Positions 21,614 to 32,440 of a stretch of DNA of 64,000 nucleotides are shown here, in pieces (position 1 is the first letter of the stretch; every line of letters starts with the position of its first letter). The translations under genes were made by a program, and so were the position numbers. The DNA is from Budorcas taxicolor (lineage: Eukaryota > Chordata > Mammalia > Artiodactyla > Bovidae), in contig NC_068926.1 of NCBI RefSeq assembly GCF_023091745.1, positions 50,182,001 to 50,246,000 of the forward strand. The letters run 5' to 3'. The notes beneath the pieces were generated by a model, which did no database searches, was not told where the DNA came from, and was given only the letters and a program-made list of their open reading frames with translations.

Positions 21614-21836
21614 CGGCTTCCTTGGTGGCACAGTCTGTAAAGAATCCACCTGCCAAGACAGAAGATGCGGGTTCCATCCCTGGGTCAGTAAGATCCTCTG
21701 GAGAAGGAAACAGCAACTCGCTCTAGTACTCTTGCCTGCAGAATCCCATGGACAGAGGAGCCTGGCAGGCTATAGTCCACGGGGTTGCAAAAGAGTCAGA
21801 CATGACTTGGTGACTAAACAACAAACAACAAAACAG
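21614..21836 (+). mobile_element. Bov-tA SINE in L1
   Basis: A full copy. A TSD GCATGTGTCAG / GCATGCATCAG lies at 21603-21613 and 21837-21847. Confidence 0.93.
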
Positions 21837-21851
21837 CATGCATCAGAACTT

Positions 21852-22035
21852 TATTTCAAAAAATATTTATTTGTTTGGCTGTGCCAGGTCTTTGTTACGG
21901 CATGTAGGATCTTTAGTTGGGGGATGTGAACCCTTATTTGCCACATGTGGGATTTAGTTTCCTGACCAGTTATGGCACCTGGATCCCCGGCATTAGGAGA
22001 GTGGAGTCTTAGCCACTGGACCACCAGGGAAGTCC
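21852..22035 (-). mobile_element. CHR SINE in L1, antisense
   Basis: It ends with the complement of the CHR head (CCACCAGGGAAGTCC). A TSD CAGAACTT lies at 21844-21851 and 22036-22043. Confidence 0.92.
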
Positions 22036-22251
22036 CAGAACTTCACTGATGTCATGGCTGAATAATATTCCAGTGGACCAGTATACTGGTCCATGTGGTT
22101 ACTTCTCCATTCATCAGTAGATGGACATGGGGTTTTTTTCACTTTGGGCTCTGATGAATAACGCTGCTATGAACATTCCTGTATATGTTTTTGTGTAAAT
22201 ATATATTTTCAATTTTATCAGGTATGTTCCGAGGGTTGCAATTGCCGGGCT

Positions 22252-22400
22252 GGGCATGTTTCTTCATCTCCTGGTGCCTTTGTTTCTCCGTCTATAAACA
22301 GACACAGTGATAGTGACTTATCCATAGGCTAGCCGGGAAGAGTAGGTGAACTAACTCTACTAGCATTTGGGACATGTGTCTATGGCAGTGAACATTTATA
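22252..22400 (+). mobile_element. Probable MIR fragment
   Basis: 'GCCTTTGTTTCTCCGTCTAT' through 'GGCAGTGAACATTTATAA' follows MIR order, but is diverged. Confidence 0.45.
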
Positions 22401-22849
22401 ACATGTCCTTATCACCACATGTTCACCAACCAGGAAGTTCTACCAAACTCCTCCTTTTGAGTTTTTATGGAAGCTTTATTACATAGGCACGACTGAGTAA
22501 ATCCTCGGCCATTTGCAGTTGATTCCCCTCCATCCCCTCACCTCCCCCCACAAAATGACCTACCCTCCAAGGAAATCAGAGGGCAGGATTGAAATTTCCA
22601 ACCCTCTAATTTTGGTTTGTTCCCTTGGTAACCAGCCCCATCCTGGGGTGTGGTCCAGAGGCCACATGATCTGTGGATGATTAATTATTTCTATTATATG
22701 CATTCATTTGATACTGTCCTTTAATTGAAGCTCCAGTCACATCTAAAAAGAAATCTTGTCATTAGAGTTTTGTTTGTTTTATTGTTCTGAGAAATGGGGT
22801 ATCTCCTGCTATATCAGTGAACAAGGACTGCAGCCCTCCAATGCGAGTT

Positions 22850-23300
22850 TGTGAGTCCTAAGGGCACTCAGGAAGGAGAAGAATATCTGTGATCTAGCGG
22901 CCATCAGGACTGCAGCCACTCCCTACAGTGAGCCTCAAGGAATTTCAGGACGTATGAGATCACAGGATACTGGCCTAAGATAGCTGAGATGCGTATAAGA
23001 GGAGTGACGTCAGTGAGCCCAGACTCTCTCATCTTGCTATACATAGAAAAGCAGTAAATTCCTTAACTTGAAGAAGTTAAGGTTTCCTATTTCCTTTAAT
23101 TAACAATAATCTTTTGATATTCAGACTACCTGCCCTTTGTGGCAAAACTTCTATATAACCTGGCTCCTCTTCTCCCTCCTCAAAGCAGTTCTCCCAGACC
23201 TGATGATGCTGCCTCCCAGACCTGAAGTCCTAAATATTCCCACCAAATAAAACATAACTCTCAACTTTGAGGTTCTGGATATTTTATAAGTTGACAGTTT
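22850..23300 (+). mobile_element. Probable solo LTR, family B
   Basis: A promoter-like CTATATAACC lies near 23152 and a poly(A) signal AATAAAA near 23246, then a short U5-like end. The upstream T/C-rich portion is typical of an ERV LTR. The edges are guesses. Confidence 0.5.
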
Positions 23301-23930
23301 AATTTTAAAAATATATATGCTTCATCTTTGGAGAAGCCTTAACCCTTCAGTGTACCTGACTGGATGATGACACAAATATTCCCTTAAGTGCCTGAAAGAA
23401 TTAATAACACTCCCTGAAAATGTCCATACTTTTTAATTATAGCTACAAGAGTATCAAGAAAGAAATGCTTCACCAAAAATAAGAATAATGTTGACTAGAA
23501 AGAACTGAAAATAGAAAATGGCCATACACACAAAATCCAAACAGATTGCTTCAATGGCGAATTTATGAAAAAGGAGAAAAAACATAAAATACTCATTATC
23601 AAATTAGCAAACCCTCCAGATCTTTCTGGATTTCTAAAACATATCCCACTAGAATCATCTGTGCTTTGAAACATCCTGTTTGCTTACTCAATGGCATCTC
23701 TGGAGCCAGCTTTTTATTCAAAGAGCTACATTCTTCTGGCAACTTGTGCAAAAAGAAAAATTCTGAAGTCCTCCCAGATGGGTTCCTGCATTCCTGCAAG
23801 AATCCTGACACTTGGGAGATGGCCTCATCTTCTGTCTCCCCTGGATTCATGATGGATGAAATACACAATCACTTCTCAAGTCTTTGCCCCTGTTGCTTGC
23901 TGTGTGTATACTGCTTTTCTCACCCCGACC
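23301..23930. other. Unassigned sequence
   Basis: No named repeat. The 136-aa frame starting at 23666 has no family signature and runs into the next LTR. Confidence 0.3.
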
Positions 23931-23935
23931 TTGAA

Positions 23936-24550
23936 CTGATACCGAGTAGGACCCTGTGGGGCTCCTGGGCACAAAATCTTTTCTGTGTCCCCCATTTCTT
24001 GACTATAGAAAATAGGCTTCATTCAGCCTCCAAGACCTTCCCTTCATTCCAAAGGGCAGGTTCAGACAGCTTCTAATCAGGGGAGAGGGGGGATGCAGGG
24101 ACAAGGCAGAAGCAATTAAGAAACAATAGTGCAGCCTTGGCTCGGGGTCCTGGTTCCCCCTCAGGGTATATACAGATCAGTATCTTTGAGCTGTTTTGCA
24201 GATACTGAAATGAAACCGCCTACCAGTTGGGAGAAGTTAACTGTGTGCTGCCCATCAGCATGTAGATCCCAGACTGGCTGGAACCAGAAGGTTGATAATG
24301 CTCACTCCCACTTACCTCATCACCAACCAATCAGAAGAAAGTCCACAAGCTGATCACACCCTCCTCTTTGAAACATTACTATGAAACTTATTATCTCCTC
24401 CAGGTGGAGACACACATTGTTTTGAGGGCATTGGCCTACCGTGGCCCTGCTTGCCTGCCAGAGCAATAAAGCTATTCTTTTCTATTTCACCCAAAACTCT
24501 GTCTCTGAGATTTAATTTGGTGTCAGGTGCAGAGGTTGGATCGGCATCAG
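23936..24550 (+). mobile_element. ERV solo LTR, family A copy 2
   Basis: The longest copy of the family. It shares 'CTTTTCTGTGTCCCCC' with the 61.9 kb copy, 'TTTGAGCTGTTTTGCAGATA' with the 35.4 kb copy, and 'GTCCACAAGCTGATCAC' with the 1.8 kb copy. AATAAA lies near 24466. No internal genes are adjacent. Confidence 0.7.
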
Positions 24551-25789
24551 AACCCTATGCCCATCTCCTGGATTTGCAGGTGGACCTCGGCTTGTTTTCC
24601 CAGGAATCTACCTATAAACCAAGGCAGGGATGAGGGGTTCAGAGTCTATCTGTCTATGATGAGTTTCCTTGCAGTGCTAACCCTCCAACATGGTCTTTTC
24701 AGCTTCCTAGACCGTCCTTCCTTACTAAGGGAATCCCCACTTGGGGTACAACAGCCCCCAGCTGTTAGCCTCCAGCTGTGAGGTCAAAGTCCCCCATCTT
24801 GTCACCTTCCCCAAGGGGAAGAAGGCATTGGCTCAGGGGCACTCAGCAACTACATTGGAGGAGGGGGGGTGGCATTTACACTGCTAAACCCCTTCCAGTT
24901 GGAAAATTCCCAGCATGAATCCATCATTCCAAGGATGCGTAGGGGGAAACCCCGATGTCCACATGTCCTTGAAAAATAGGAGAGAACAATGAAAATCAGA
25001 GAGCATGAGTTTGAAGAGCTCTGAACTTGAACTTTTGCAGACTCTCCTAGGAACTCTCTCTCCCATGTGGCTGGGCCAACAGTTTAGCCTTAAAATGAAA
25101 TTTTGGAGTCTGCAATCCTGCACATGGACTAAAAATCGATCATGAACTGTGTAATAAACTTTAGCCTTTGGCATGTCACAATTTCAAAACTTTTATTGCA
25201 CCAGCTATATTTATAGTTTACCTTCTAAGTTATTTGCGTGCATTTTATAATTTATGTAAACATTTTACAAACAGAGTTTTACATAAACCCCTGATTCTGG
25301 GAATAGGGCTGAAATTTTATGATCTTTGTTATGTGTAAATTATATTGGATTTTGTTCAATATTTTTATTTTCAAAATGATTTCATTTTTTAAAACTTTAT
25401 TTCTGTAGGAAAACATCCTATTTAATTATTCTTTAGTAAGGACCCTTGGTATGTGGATTAGCCTAAGACACTCATGATCCTGTAAATATTCTTTTCACAA
25501 AATCTTTAAAAATAAAAAGTACTTTCATATTTAACTGTCATTAATATGTGGGTTGAGGACTCAGGTTGAAAATCTGTAGAAGAGGAATTAAACATACTAG
25601 AAAAATTTATACTAGAATCAGTCTTATTGATCAAAATCATACTTAATAACAATAATTTGTCTTTTTCCTATGAAATAAGAAGCATTTTAAAAATGAATGC
25701 TAACTATTGGCTATAAATATTAACGTTTTCAAATTATTCATCACTGTTGTGAGAAAATAATAATATAAATAATAATAATGAAAACAGCA
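24551..25789. other. Unique sequence, AT-rich after 25190
   Basis: No gene is recognised. Bases 24551-24780 might be ERV leader DNA, but no PBS or gag signature is visible. Confidence 0.3.
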
Positions 25790-25943
25790 TACTGCCAGGC
25801 TCCTCTGTCCATGGAATCCTTCCAGCAAGAATACTGGAGTGGGTAGCCATTCCTTTCTCCAGGGGATCTTCCCAACACAGAAACTGAACCCAAGTCTCCT
25901 GCATTGTAAGCAGACTCTTTACTTTCTGAGTCACTGCGGAAGC
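25790..25943 (-). mobile_element. Bov-tA SINE, antisense, 3'-shortened
   Basis: It runs from 'TGCCAGGCTCCTCTGTCC' to the complement of the tRNA head. The last part of the BovA body is absent. Confidence 0.88.
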
Positions 25944-26009
25944 TCATCTAAGAAGCCCACGAATCCTTTATAATATCCCAGGTTCTTGGCTATATTCTGA
26001 ATTCTTCAG

Positions 26010-26180
26010 ATAGTCATTCACTGACTCTCACAACAATCTCATGAGATAGCCACTGTGTTACCTCCAGGTTCCAGAGGAGGAAACTGAAGCAGAGAGTAGT
26101 CAGGTAATATGTTTTGGGATCACAGGATTAATAAATGACAGAATAGGTCTTTAAATCCAGGCAGAGTTGCTCACATATTG
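26010..26180 (+). mobile_element. MIR SINE
   Basis: 'CTCACAACAATCTCATGAGA', 'AGAGGAGGAAACTGAAGC', 'AAATCCAGGCAGAGTTGCTC' in MIR order. Confidence 0.85.
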
Positions 26181-27081
26181 TTCTCATGACCTCAAAATTT
26201 GTCTAATACATCTAAAAAATTGTCGTTACACATAAAGAGCTTGACATCATCATCATGATCCTTTTGCTGTTTTAAATAATGCCACCACTTCTTGAATAAC
26301 CCTCGTTGTGCTCAGACCACCACTACCCAGTATAACACAATGTACAAATTTAGAAAACATCATTTTTTCCATGCTTCTGTCAATAAATTTTTACATTATA
26401 TTGATTTTGTAAGACTGGAAATCTTTCCTATGTCTGCTGGAAAATAATCTGAATATATAACATATGAATGTGACTACTTTCTCTTAAAAATGGCCCAGTT
26501 GTGCCCTGTACAACCAGCACAACTGTATATGGCAGTCTGCTTATTGGACCTGAATCATTAAAATATAGCAATCTGGTACACAAATATGTACATCTCAATT
26601 GCTAGTTTCAAATTGCCTTCTATAAAGTTATAATTGTGTACATTTTCACCAATAGGATTACTCCAAATAGGATATTACTAAATTTTTTGTCCAATCTTGC
26701 TAAATACATTTCACTTTTTTAAAAAATGAATTTTCCTGATAACTTCTGAGATAGAGAAGGGTTGTGTATAGCTCCTCTTGGAAACCTGATTAAAACATGC
26801 CAATGGGTAAACAGCCATTGACACAATCAGGGAATTTGAACACCGTCTGGATATCTGAAGATACTAAGAAATCATCATTAATTTTATTCAAGGTAATGAT
26901 GATGCCATAGTTATTTTTTAAGTCCCCTTTAGAGATGCAGCCCAAAGTATTTACTAATAAAATGTTCTGATATCTGAAATGTTTTTTATTACTATTCCAG
27001 GTGGAGTGAATGCAAAGAAACAAGATTAGCAAATGGGTATAATTGTTAAAACAGAATAGTGAGTAAATGGAAGACCACTTA
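26181..27081. other. AT-rich unique sequence
   Basis: Short frames only; no signature. Confidence 0.35.
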
Positions 27082-27091
27082 CATATTTCTC

Positions 27092-27338
27092 CTTTTTGTA
27101 AAGTATTTATTTATTTATTTGGCTGTGTTGGGTCTTAGCTGCAGCATGCAGGATCTTTGCTGCAGCATGCAGGATCTTTGCTTGCAGTGCACCCAGTCTC
27201 TAGTTGTAGGCATGGGCTCAGTAGTTGCCGCTCAGTTGCTCTGTGGTATGTGGGATCCTAGTACCCCAACCAGGGATCAAATCTGCATCCCCTATACTGC
27301 AAGGTGGATTCTTAACTACTGAACCACCAGGGAAGTCC
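27092..27338 (-). mobile_element. CHR SINE, antisense, with an internal 21-bp tandem duplication
   Basis: It is bracketed by CATATTTCTC / CATATCTCTC at 27082-27091 and 27339-27348. Inside, CTGCAGCATGCAGGATCTTTG occurs twice in tandem from about 27138. Confidence 0.9.
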
Positions 27339-27348
27339 CATATCTCTC

Positions 27349-27973
27349 AAGTTTTTTTTTTATTTTGATGTTGAAATTTTCCATAAAAAAAGGAATGCCA
27401 TATTTTCTGTCCTTAAAGAGAATGAGACAACACTAGGTAATTAACAGAAGCAAGACAAGAACATTCAAATAAGTGTAATGGAAGTTAAGTTGTACGTTTA
27501 AAAAACTGCAGACTTTGATGGATCTAACATGTCATCTATTAGGATGTCATTTGTAGAGCATGCCTGGGCAGGAACAGGAAACTCCTTCTTACTTAAAACA
27601 TTTTTTTATGATTCTCTCTTAGCAGTGAAAGGTTGATTATGTTATATCCTGTAAGGATTTCTTTCCTGCCATACTTTTATATGGAAAAAAAATAAATAAC
27701 TACAGAGAGGTGGAAATTAATTGATAACTTGAAGACTATTCCCCAGATTTTCATGGGCCCATGTGTTTCCATATGATCTTACTCTGTTTAAGCTCTTGAT
27801 TGATGTCATGTTTAGAGCAGGATCAAGAGCCTGGCTAGAGTTAATCTAGGGCCAATCTTTCTCATTCATTTTTTTTTTGCTTTCCATCACAGAACTTATC
27901 TCATGCTCACTGTGTTACAGGCATTGTGTTCTTACTGGGGCCACAGAGCCAAATCAGAGGATCTTTACAAACA
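27349..27973. other. Unique sequence
   Basis: No repeat or gene is recognised. Confidence 0.35.
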
Positions 27974-28376
27974 CAGTAAGTCCCCTACATACAAACCTTT
28001 AGGATGCAAACTTAAACAGAGGCAAACCTTCCCCTGCCAGCTGTTGTACTGTACTACTGTACTTTTCAAAGTACTGTAAGATTTAAAATATTTTCTTTGT
28101 GTTTGTGTTTTATGCGTTAATTGTGTGAAAAGCATTATTAAACCTATTACAAGGCAATACAAGGCGATGGACAGGGAGGCCTGGCGTGCTGCAGTCCATG
28201 CGGTCACAAGGAGTCGGACACGACTGAGCGACTGAACTGACTGAACTGACTGACTGACAAGGCAATACTATAGAGCTGATTATGTTACCTAGGCTAACAC
28301 TGTTGAACTTACCAACAAATTGGACTTACAAATGTGCTCTCAGGAGGCAACTCATTCATAAGTAGGAAACATACAG
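27974..28376 (+). mobile_element. Small non-autonomous DNA transposon copy 1 (probably Tigger-type), hit by BovB
   Basis: The left end CAGTAAGTCCCCTACATAC and the right end 'CATAAGTAGGAAACATAC' are inverted-repeat-like, giving about 300 bp without the insertion. Diagnostic inner text is 'TACCTAGGCTAACACTGTTG'. A second copy is at 42.4-42.96 kb. Confidence 0.72.
28161..28256 (+). mobile_element. BovB 3' tail fragment inside the DNA transposon
   Basis: It has 'GATGGACAGGGAGGCCTGGC' and ends in ACTGAACTGACTGACTG. A perfect 12-bp TSD ACAAGGCAATAC lies at 28149-28160 and 28257-28268. The insertion is only 96 bp. Confidence 0.94.
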
Positions 28377-28434
28377 TATTTCACAGTTTTTTGTTTGCTT
28401 ATGTTTTTTTAATCCTCAAAATTAATTTGCATTT

Positions 28435-29545
28435 ATTTTTTGTAGATTTTTTGATAATGGCCATTCTGACTGGTGTGAGATCATACCTCATGATAGTTTT
28501 GATTTGCATTTCTCTAATGAGTAATGTTGAGTATTTTCTCATGTGTTTATTAGCCATCTCCATGTCTTCTTTGGAGAAATGTCTGTTTAGATCTTCTGCC
28601 CACTTTTTGATTGGGTTGTTTGTTTTTCTGGTATTGAGTTGCTTATATAGTTTGGAGATTAATTCTTAGTTTTTTCATTTTCTATTAATTTCTCCCATTC
28701 TGAGGGCTGTTTTTTCACCTTGCTTATAGTTTCCTTCATTGTGCAAAAGCTTTTAAGTTTAATTAGGTCCCATTTGTTTATTTTTGTTTTTATTTCCATT
28801 ACTATAGGAGGTGGGTCATCATCAAAAAATCTACAAACAATAAATGCCAGAGAAGGTGTGGAGAAAAGGGAACTCTCTTACACTGTTGGTGGGAATGCAA
28901 ACTGATACAACCATTATGGAGGAAAGTACGGAGACTCCTTAAAAAAAGAAAAATCTAGGAATAAAACTACCATATGACCCAGCAATCCCACAACTGGATA
29001 TATACCCTGAGGAAACCAGAATTGAAAAAGACACATGTACCCCAGTGTTCATTGCAGCACTATTTACAATAGTTAGGACATGGAAGCAACCTAGGAAGCA
29101 ATCTCAGCAGATGAATGGATAAGAAAGTTGCGGTGCATATACATAATGGGATATTACTCAGCTATAAAAAGGAACGCATTTGAGTTAGTTCTAGTGAGAT
29201 GGATGAACCTAGAGCTTATTATACAAAGTGAAGTATGTCAGAAAAAGAAAAATATTGTATATTAACACATGTATATAGAATCTAGAAAGATAGCATGAAT
29301 GATCCTACATGCAGGGTAGCAAAAGAGACACAGACATAAAGAACAGACTTTTGGACACAATGGGTGAAGGAGAGGGTGGGATGATTGGAGAGAGCAGCAT
29401 TGAAACATATACATTACCATATGTAAAACAGATAGCCAGTGAGAGTTTGATGCATGACAAAGGCAACCCAAAGCCAGTGCTCTGTGACAACCTGGAGGGC
29501 CGGGGGTGGGGGGGCGGGGGGGGAGGTTGCAGAGGAGGGGACACA
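28435..29545. mobile_element. L1 3' end with 5' inversion (twin priming)
   Basis: Bases 28437-28818 read antisense ORF2 ('GGCCATTCTGACTGGTGTGA', 'CTTCTGCCCACTTTTTGATT'). At about 28819 the sequence turns to sense ('CATCAAAAAATCTACAAAC', 'GTTGGTGGGAATGCAAACTG', 'GAATGGATAAGAAAGTTGC') and continues to a G-rich 3' UTR near 29500. Both arms start from the same L1 position and share about 20 bp in opposite orientation, as expected of twin-primed reverse transcription. Confidence 0.88.
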
Positions 29546-29593
29546 TATATGCCTATGGCCTATGCACACATGTTGATGTATGAGAGAGGCTTA

Positions 29594-29707
29594 CAGTTTC
29601 CCTCATTGTGCAAAAATTTTTAAGTTTAATTATATCCCATTTGTTTTTTCTTATATTTATTTCACCCACTCTAGGAGTGATAGGTCATCATCAAAAAAAT
29701 CTACAAA
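29594..29707 (-). repeat. Second partial copy of the L1 inversion junction
   Basis: It is homologous to 28728-28834, including the junction text GGTCATCATCAAAAAA followed by TCTACAAA, then diverges. Both sides of the inversion point are represented. Confidence 0.85.
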
Positions 29708-29712
29708 TTCGT

Positions 29713-30344
29713 TTACAATATTGTTAATTCTCCTCCAGTTAATATAAATGAATCAATTTTAAAAACTAAATTGGAAATAAATGTCACTTTTACCAAATTG
29801 GTCAACTGAACCAATAAGAAAGCAGGACTAGCCAATAAGACATTACAAACATGATTTCTCTTGGCTTGATCAAGGGGAAAGGATAAGCATTCGAAGGAAG
29901 TAGGCTTGTTCTTTCAAAACAAATGCTGAAGATTTGTCCTGTCAGGTGTCATAGCCCCAGCATTTTCTTCTCCGCAACCAGCCAAGACAGATAAAGTTGC
30001 CCCCAACCAGCCAGCTGGGGGGAAGAGGCTGTCCACTGCCTGGGCTACACCCCAGGAGGCTTCCCACACTGCACAGCATGGATCAGGGAGAACTTTATCT
30101 GATCAAGATGCACCAGAAAGGCAGCAATTTGTCTTTAACAAACTCCCTTTCAGAGAGGACTCCCACGGATGCAGGAAAGGAAAGACAACTACATCTCAAC
30201 AGTCCTTGGAGGAGGGAAGTTACTGTTTCATGGTCCAGCAGGAATAGGCTGGGGATGCTGCTGGCAAACAAAGAGTGGAAGTGATGTCTTTAGAAAGATG
30301 AACAACAACTAGGATTCAAGATTTAAAACAATACAGTAAATGAA
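29713..30344. other. Unique sequence
   Basis: No gene is recognised. Bases 29900-30290 contain possible LTR-like text that I cannot assign. Confidence 0.3.
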
Positions 30345-30612
30345 TATTCCTTGGAAGGACTGATGGCTGAGGCTGAGGCTCCAATAATTTGGCCACTTGA
30401 TGCAAAGAGCTGAATCACTCAGCTGGTGATGCTGGGAAAGACTGAGGGCAGAAGGAGAAGGGGGTGACAGAAGATGAGATGGTTGGATGGCATCACCAAC
30501 TCAATGGACATGAGTTTGAGTAAACTCAGGGAGATACTGATGGACAGAGAAGCCTGGCATCCAGTCCATGGGGTCGCAGAGTTGGACATGACTTAGCAAC
30601 TGAACAACAACA
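30345..30612 (+). mobile_element. BovB 3' end fragment (ART2-like)
   Basis: 'GGTTGGATGGCATCACCAAC' and 'TGGGGTCGCAGAGTTGGACA' are BovB 3' end text. It ends 'CAACTGAACAACAACAGCA' rather than the usual CTGAA repeats. Confidence 0.85.
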
Positions 30613-30770
30613 GCAAAGTGATACAGCAGAGGATTCTGAGGAATTGCAAGGAAATTGAAATTGAGCTATGAACAGGTCCACAAGGAATATGGTACTTGAC
30701 TGTATGTTTCTCCTCCTCATCTTCCTCCTCCTCATTATTATTACTGTTATTATTTTGTTGGTGGGGGAGT

Positions 30771-30864
30771 CTATTTTTTTTAATTTAATTTTCTTTTTCT
30801 TTTTTGTTTTCTTTTCTAGTACTTTGTTTTTTCTTTTTGTTCTGCTTTACTTTTTATTTTCTTT
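30771..30864 (-). repeat. Degenerate A-rich tail of the 28S retropseudogene
   Basis: About 90 bp of almost pure T with scattered C/G, directly abutting the exact 3' end of the 28S homology. Read on the minus strand it is an A-rich tail. Confidence 0.75.
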
Positions 30865-31218
30865 ACAAACCCTTGTGTCGAGGGCTGACTTTCAATAGCG
30901 GCAGTGAGAGGGTTGCTCTGCCACCAACTAAACCCTGGTCCAGAAGCAGGTCGTCCACTAATGGGTTAGCACCGGGTTCCCCACGAATGTGCGGTGTATG
31001 ACAGGCGAGGGGGCAGCGCCCTTCCTGCCGCGTCCAGTGTCCCAGGATGAAGGGCTCTCCGCACTGGACCCTGGAACAGGGGCGGCGGGGATGGTGGGGG
31101 ACAGGCTATCCAAGGCCAACCAAGGCTCCAGGGGCCGGGGCACGATTCTGATTTAGAGGCGTTCAGTCATAATCCCACAGTTGGTAGCTTGGCCGCATTG
31201 GCTCCTGAGCCTAGCATA
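30865..31218 (-). pseudogene. 28S ribosomal RNA 3'-end retropseudogene
   Basis: Read on the plus strand this is the complement of the last ~350-400 nt of 28S rRNA. 'ACAAACCCTTGTGTCGAGGG' and 'CTGACTTTCAATAG' are the terminal bases; 'CAGAAGCAGGTCGTC', 'GGTTCCCCACGAATGTGCGG', 'GAAGGGCTCTCCGCACTGGA', 'TTAGAGGCGTTCAGTCATAA' and 'TCCCACAG.TGGTAGCTT' follow in the correct order. Many substitutions and loss of the GC-rich expansion segment show it is not functional. The homology begins exactly at the 28S 3' terminus and is followed by an A-rich tail, so retroposition of an rRNA is the likely origin rather than a displaced rDNA unit. Confidence 0.95.
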
Positions 31219-31411
31219 TTTTATTTTCTATAAAGATTTTTTTTCAGTGTTTAAAGTCTTTATTGAATTTGTTTTAACACTGCTTCTGTTTTATGTTTTG
31301 GTTTATTGGCCACAAGGCACGTTGGATCTCAGCTCGCCACCCGGGGGATTGAACCTGCACCCCTTGCATTGGAAGGTGAAGTCCTAACCACTGAACCACC
31401 AGAGAAGACCC
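31219..31411 (-). mobile_element. CHR SINE, antisense, joined to the 28S pseudogene
   Basis: Typical CHR text 'GGGGGATTGAACCTGCACCC' and 'CCTAACCACTGAACCACCAG', with the long tail variant 'AAAGTCTTTATTGAATTTG'. Its head abuts the right-hand direct repeat of the whole composite (31699-31710). Confidence 0.9.
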
Positions 31412-31683
31412 CTGCTGCTGCTAAGTCGCTTCAGTCATGTTCGACTCTGTGCGACCCCAGAGACGGCAGCCTACCAGGCTTCGCCGTCCCTGGAATTCTC
31501 CAGGCAAGAATGCTGGAGTGGGTTGCCATTTCCTTCTCCAATGCATAAAAGTGAAAAGTGAAATTGCAGTCACTCAGTCATGTCCGACTCTTCGCGACCC
31601 CATGGACTGCAGCCCAACAGGCTCCTCCATCCATGGGATTTTCCAGGCAAGAGTACTGGAGTGGGGTGCCATTGCCTTCTCCG
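31412..31683 (-). mobile_element. BOV-A2 SINE, antisense
   Basis: The complement of (CAG)n, then two BovA monomers. A perfect 11-bp TSD AGAGAAGACCC lies at 31401-31411 and 31684-31694. It inserted into the CHR head region. Confidence 0.95.
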
Positions 31684-31710
31684 AGAGAAGACCCTGGTGG
31701 AGTCTATTTT

Positions 31711-32428
31711 AATCATTTATTTAATGTAAGAATTCCTGGGGATCCAAGCAAGCAAAAAGCGCTTTAAAGATTTACACCCAATCTCACTATACCCTCTGCT
31801 CTTTAGCTGCCATGAAGATACACTTTGAGACACCACTGTGTTGTGCCCCCCACCATCAGCACCACAAATGCCCACTTCTCATCAGTCCACTCGCCTCTCT
31901 CTGAGCAGAGAACCACATCTCACACAAAACAGGCTTCTATCAGAGAAACAGATGAGCTTGTTAATGAAGGGGATGAAAATTGGAGCCATAATGAGCTACT
32001 GTGTCATAAATGAGTACAAATTACATTGTCAGTGCTATTTACAATTTCACATGGCACAGAGCCCTGTAATTATGTCTATGCAATTATTCCGTTCAGAGGA
32101 CTTTTCAGTAAGGGATTCTCGCCATGGCCAAAATGCATTTGGAAGCTTCTGTGGTGCATGGAAGTTAGAACCAGCCCTGGAATGATTCACCACTGCATAT
32201 TTGAAAGCAAATTTGTGAGCAAAGGCTCTAAAGATGGGTCTGGACCTTAAAAAAAGTGGAGGTTCAAAGTTTGGAGACCTCATAAGTGGCCCTGGACAGT
32301 GTGGTCATGAGGTCAAAATACTGAGTCGATTTCCAAATATTCACATGGTTGCATCAGCAGAAGCAAAATCTTGGACCTCACCTACATCTACACATTTCTC
32401 ACCTTTGGAAGTCCTTTCAGAGACAGAT
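31711..32428. other. Unique sequence; possible conserved noncoding element
   Basis: No repeat is recognised. Bases 31950-32110 carry a dense cluster of homeodomain-type TAAT/ATTA cores (CTTGTTAATG, ATAATGAGC, AATTACATTG, GTAATTATG, GCAATTATTC). Function is inferred only. Confidence 0.3.
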
Positions 32429-32440
32429 TTTTTTACATAT

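Larger units (their letters stand above)
21275..22250 (-). mobile_element. Old L1 3' end, antisense, split by two SINEs
   Basis: The pieces at 21275-21602, 21837-21851 and 22044-22250 form one L1M-type 3' UTR in antisense: 'TTCATTGAGATATAAATCAA', 'CTGGCTGAATAATATTCCAG'-like text near 22056, 'AACGCTGCTATGAACATTCC'. Bov-tA and then CHR sequences interrupt it. Confidence 0.82.

Noticed and set aside
23666..24076. 136-codon plus-strand frame
   Set aside because: It runs into an LTR and has no ERV or cellular protein signature.
25790..25943. Overlapping antisense open frames in SINEs across the window
   Set aside because: Bov-tA and BovA bodies are open in several frames and recur as near-identical peptides at dozens of sites; they are repeat artefacts.
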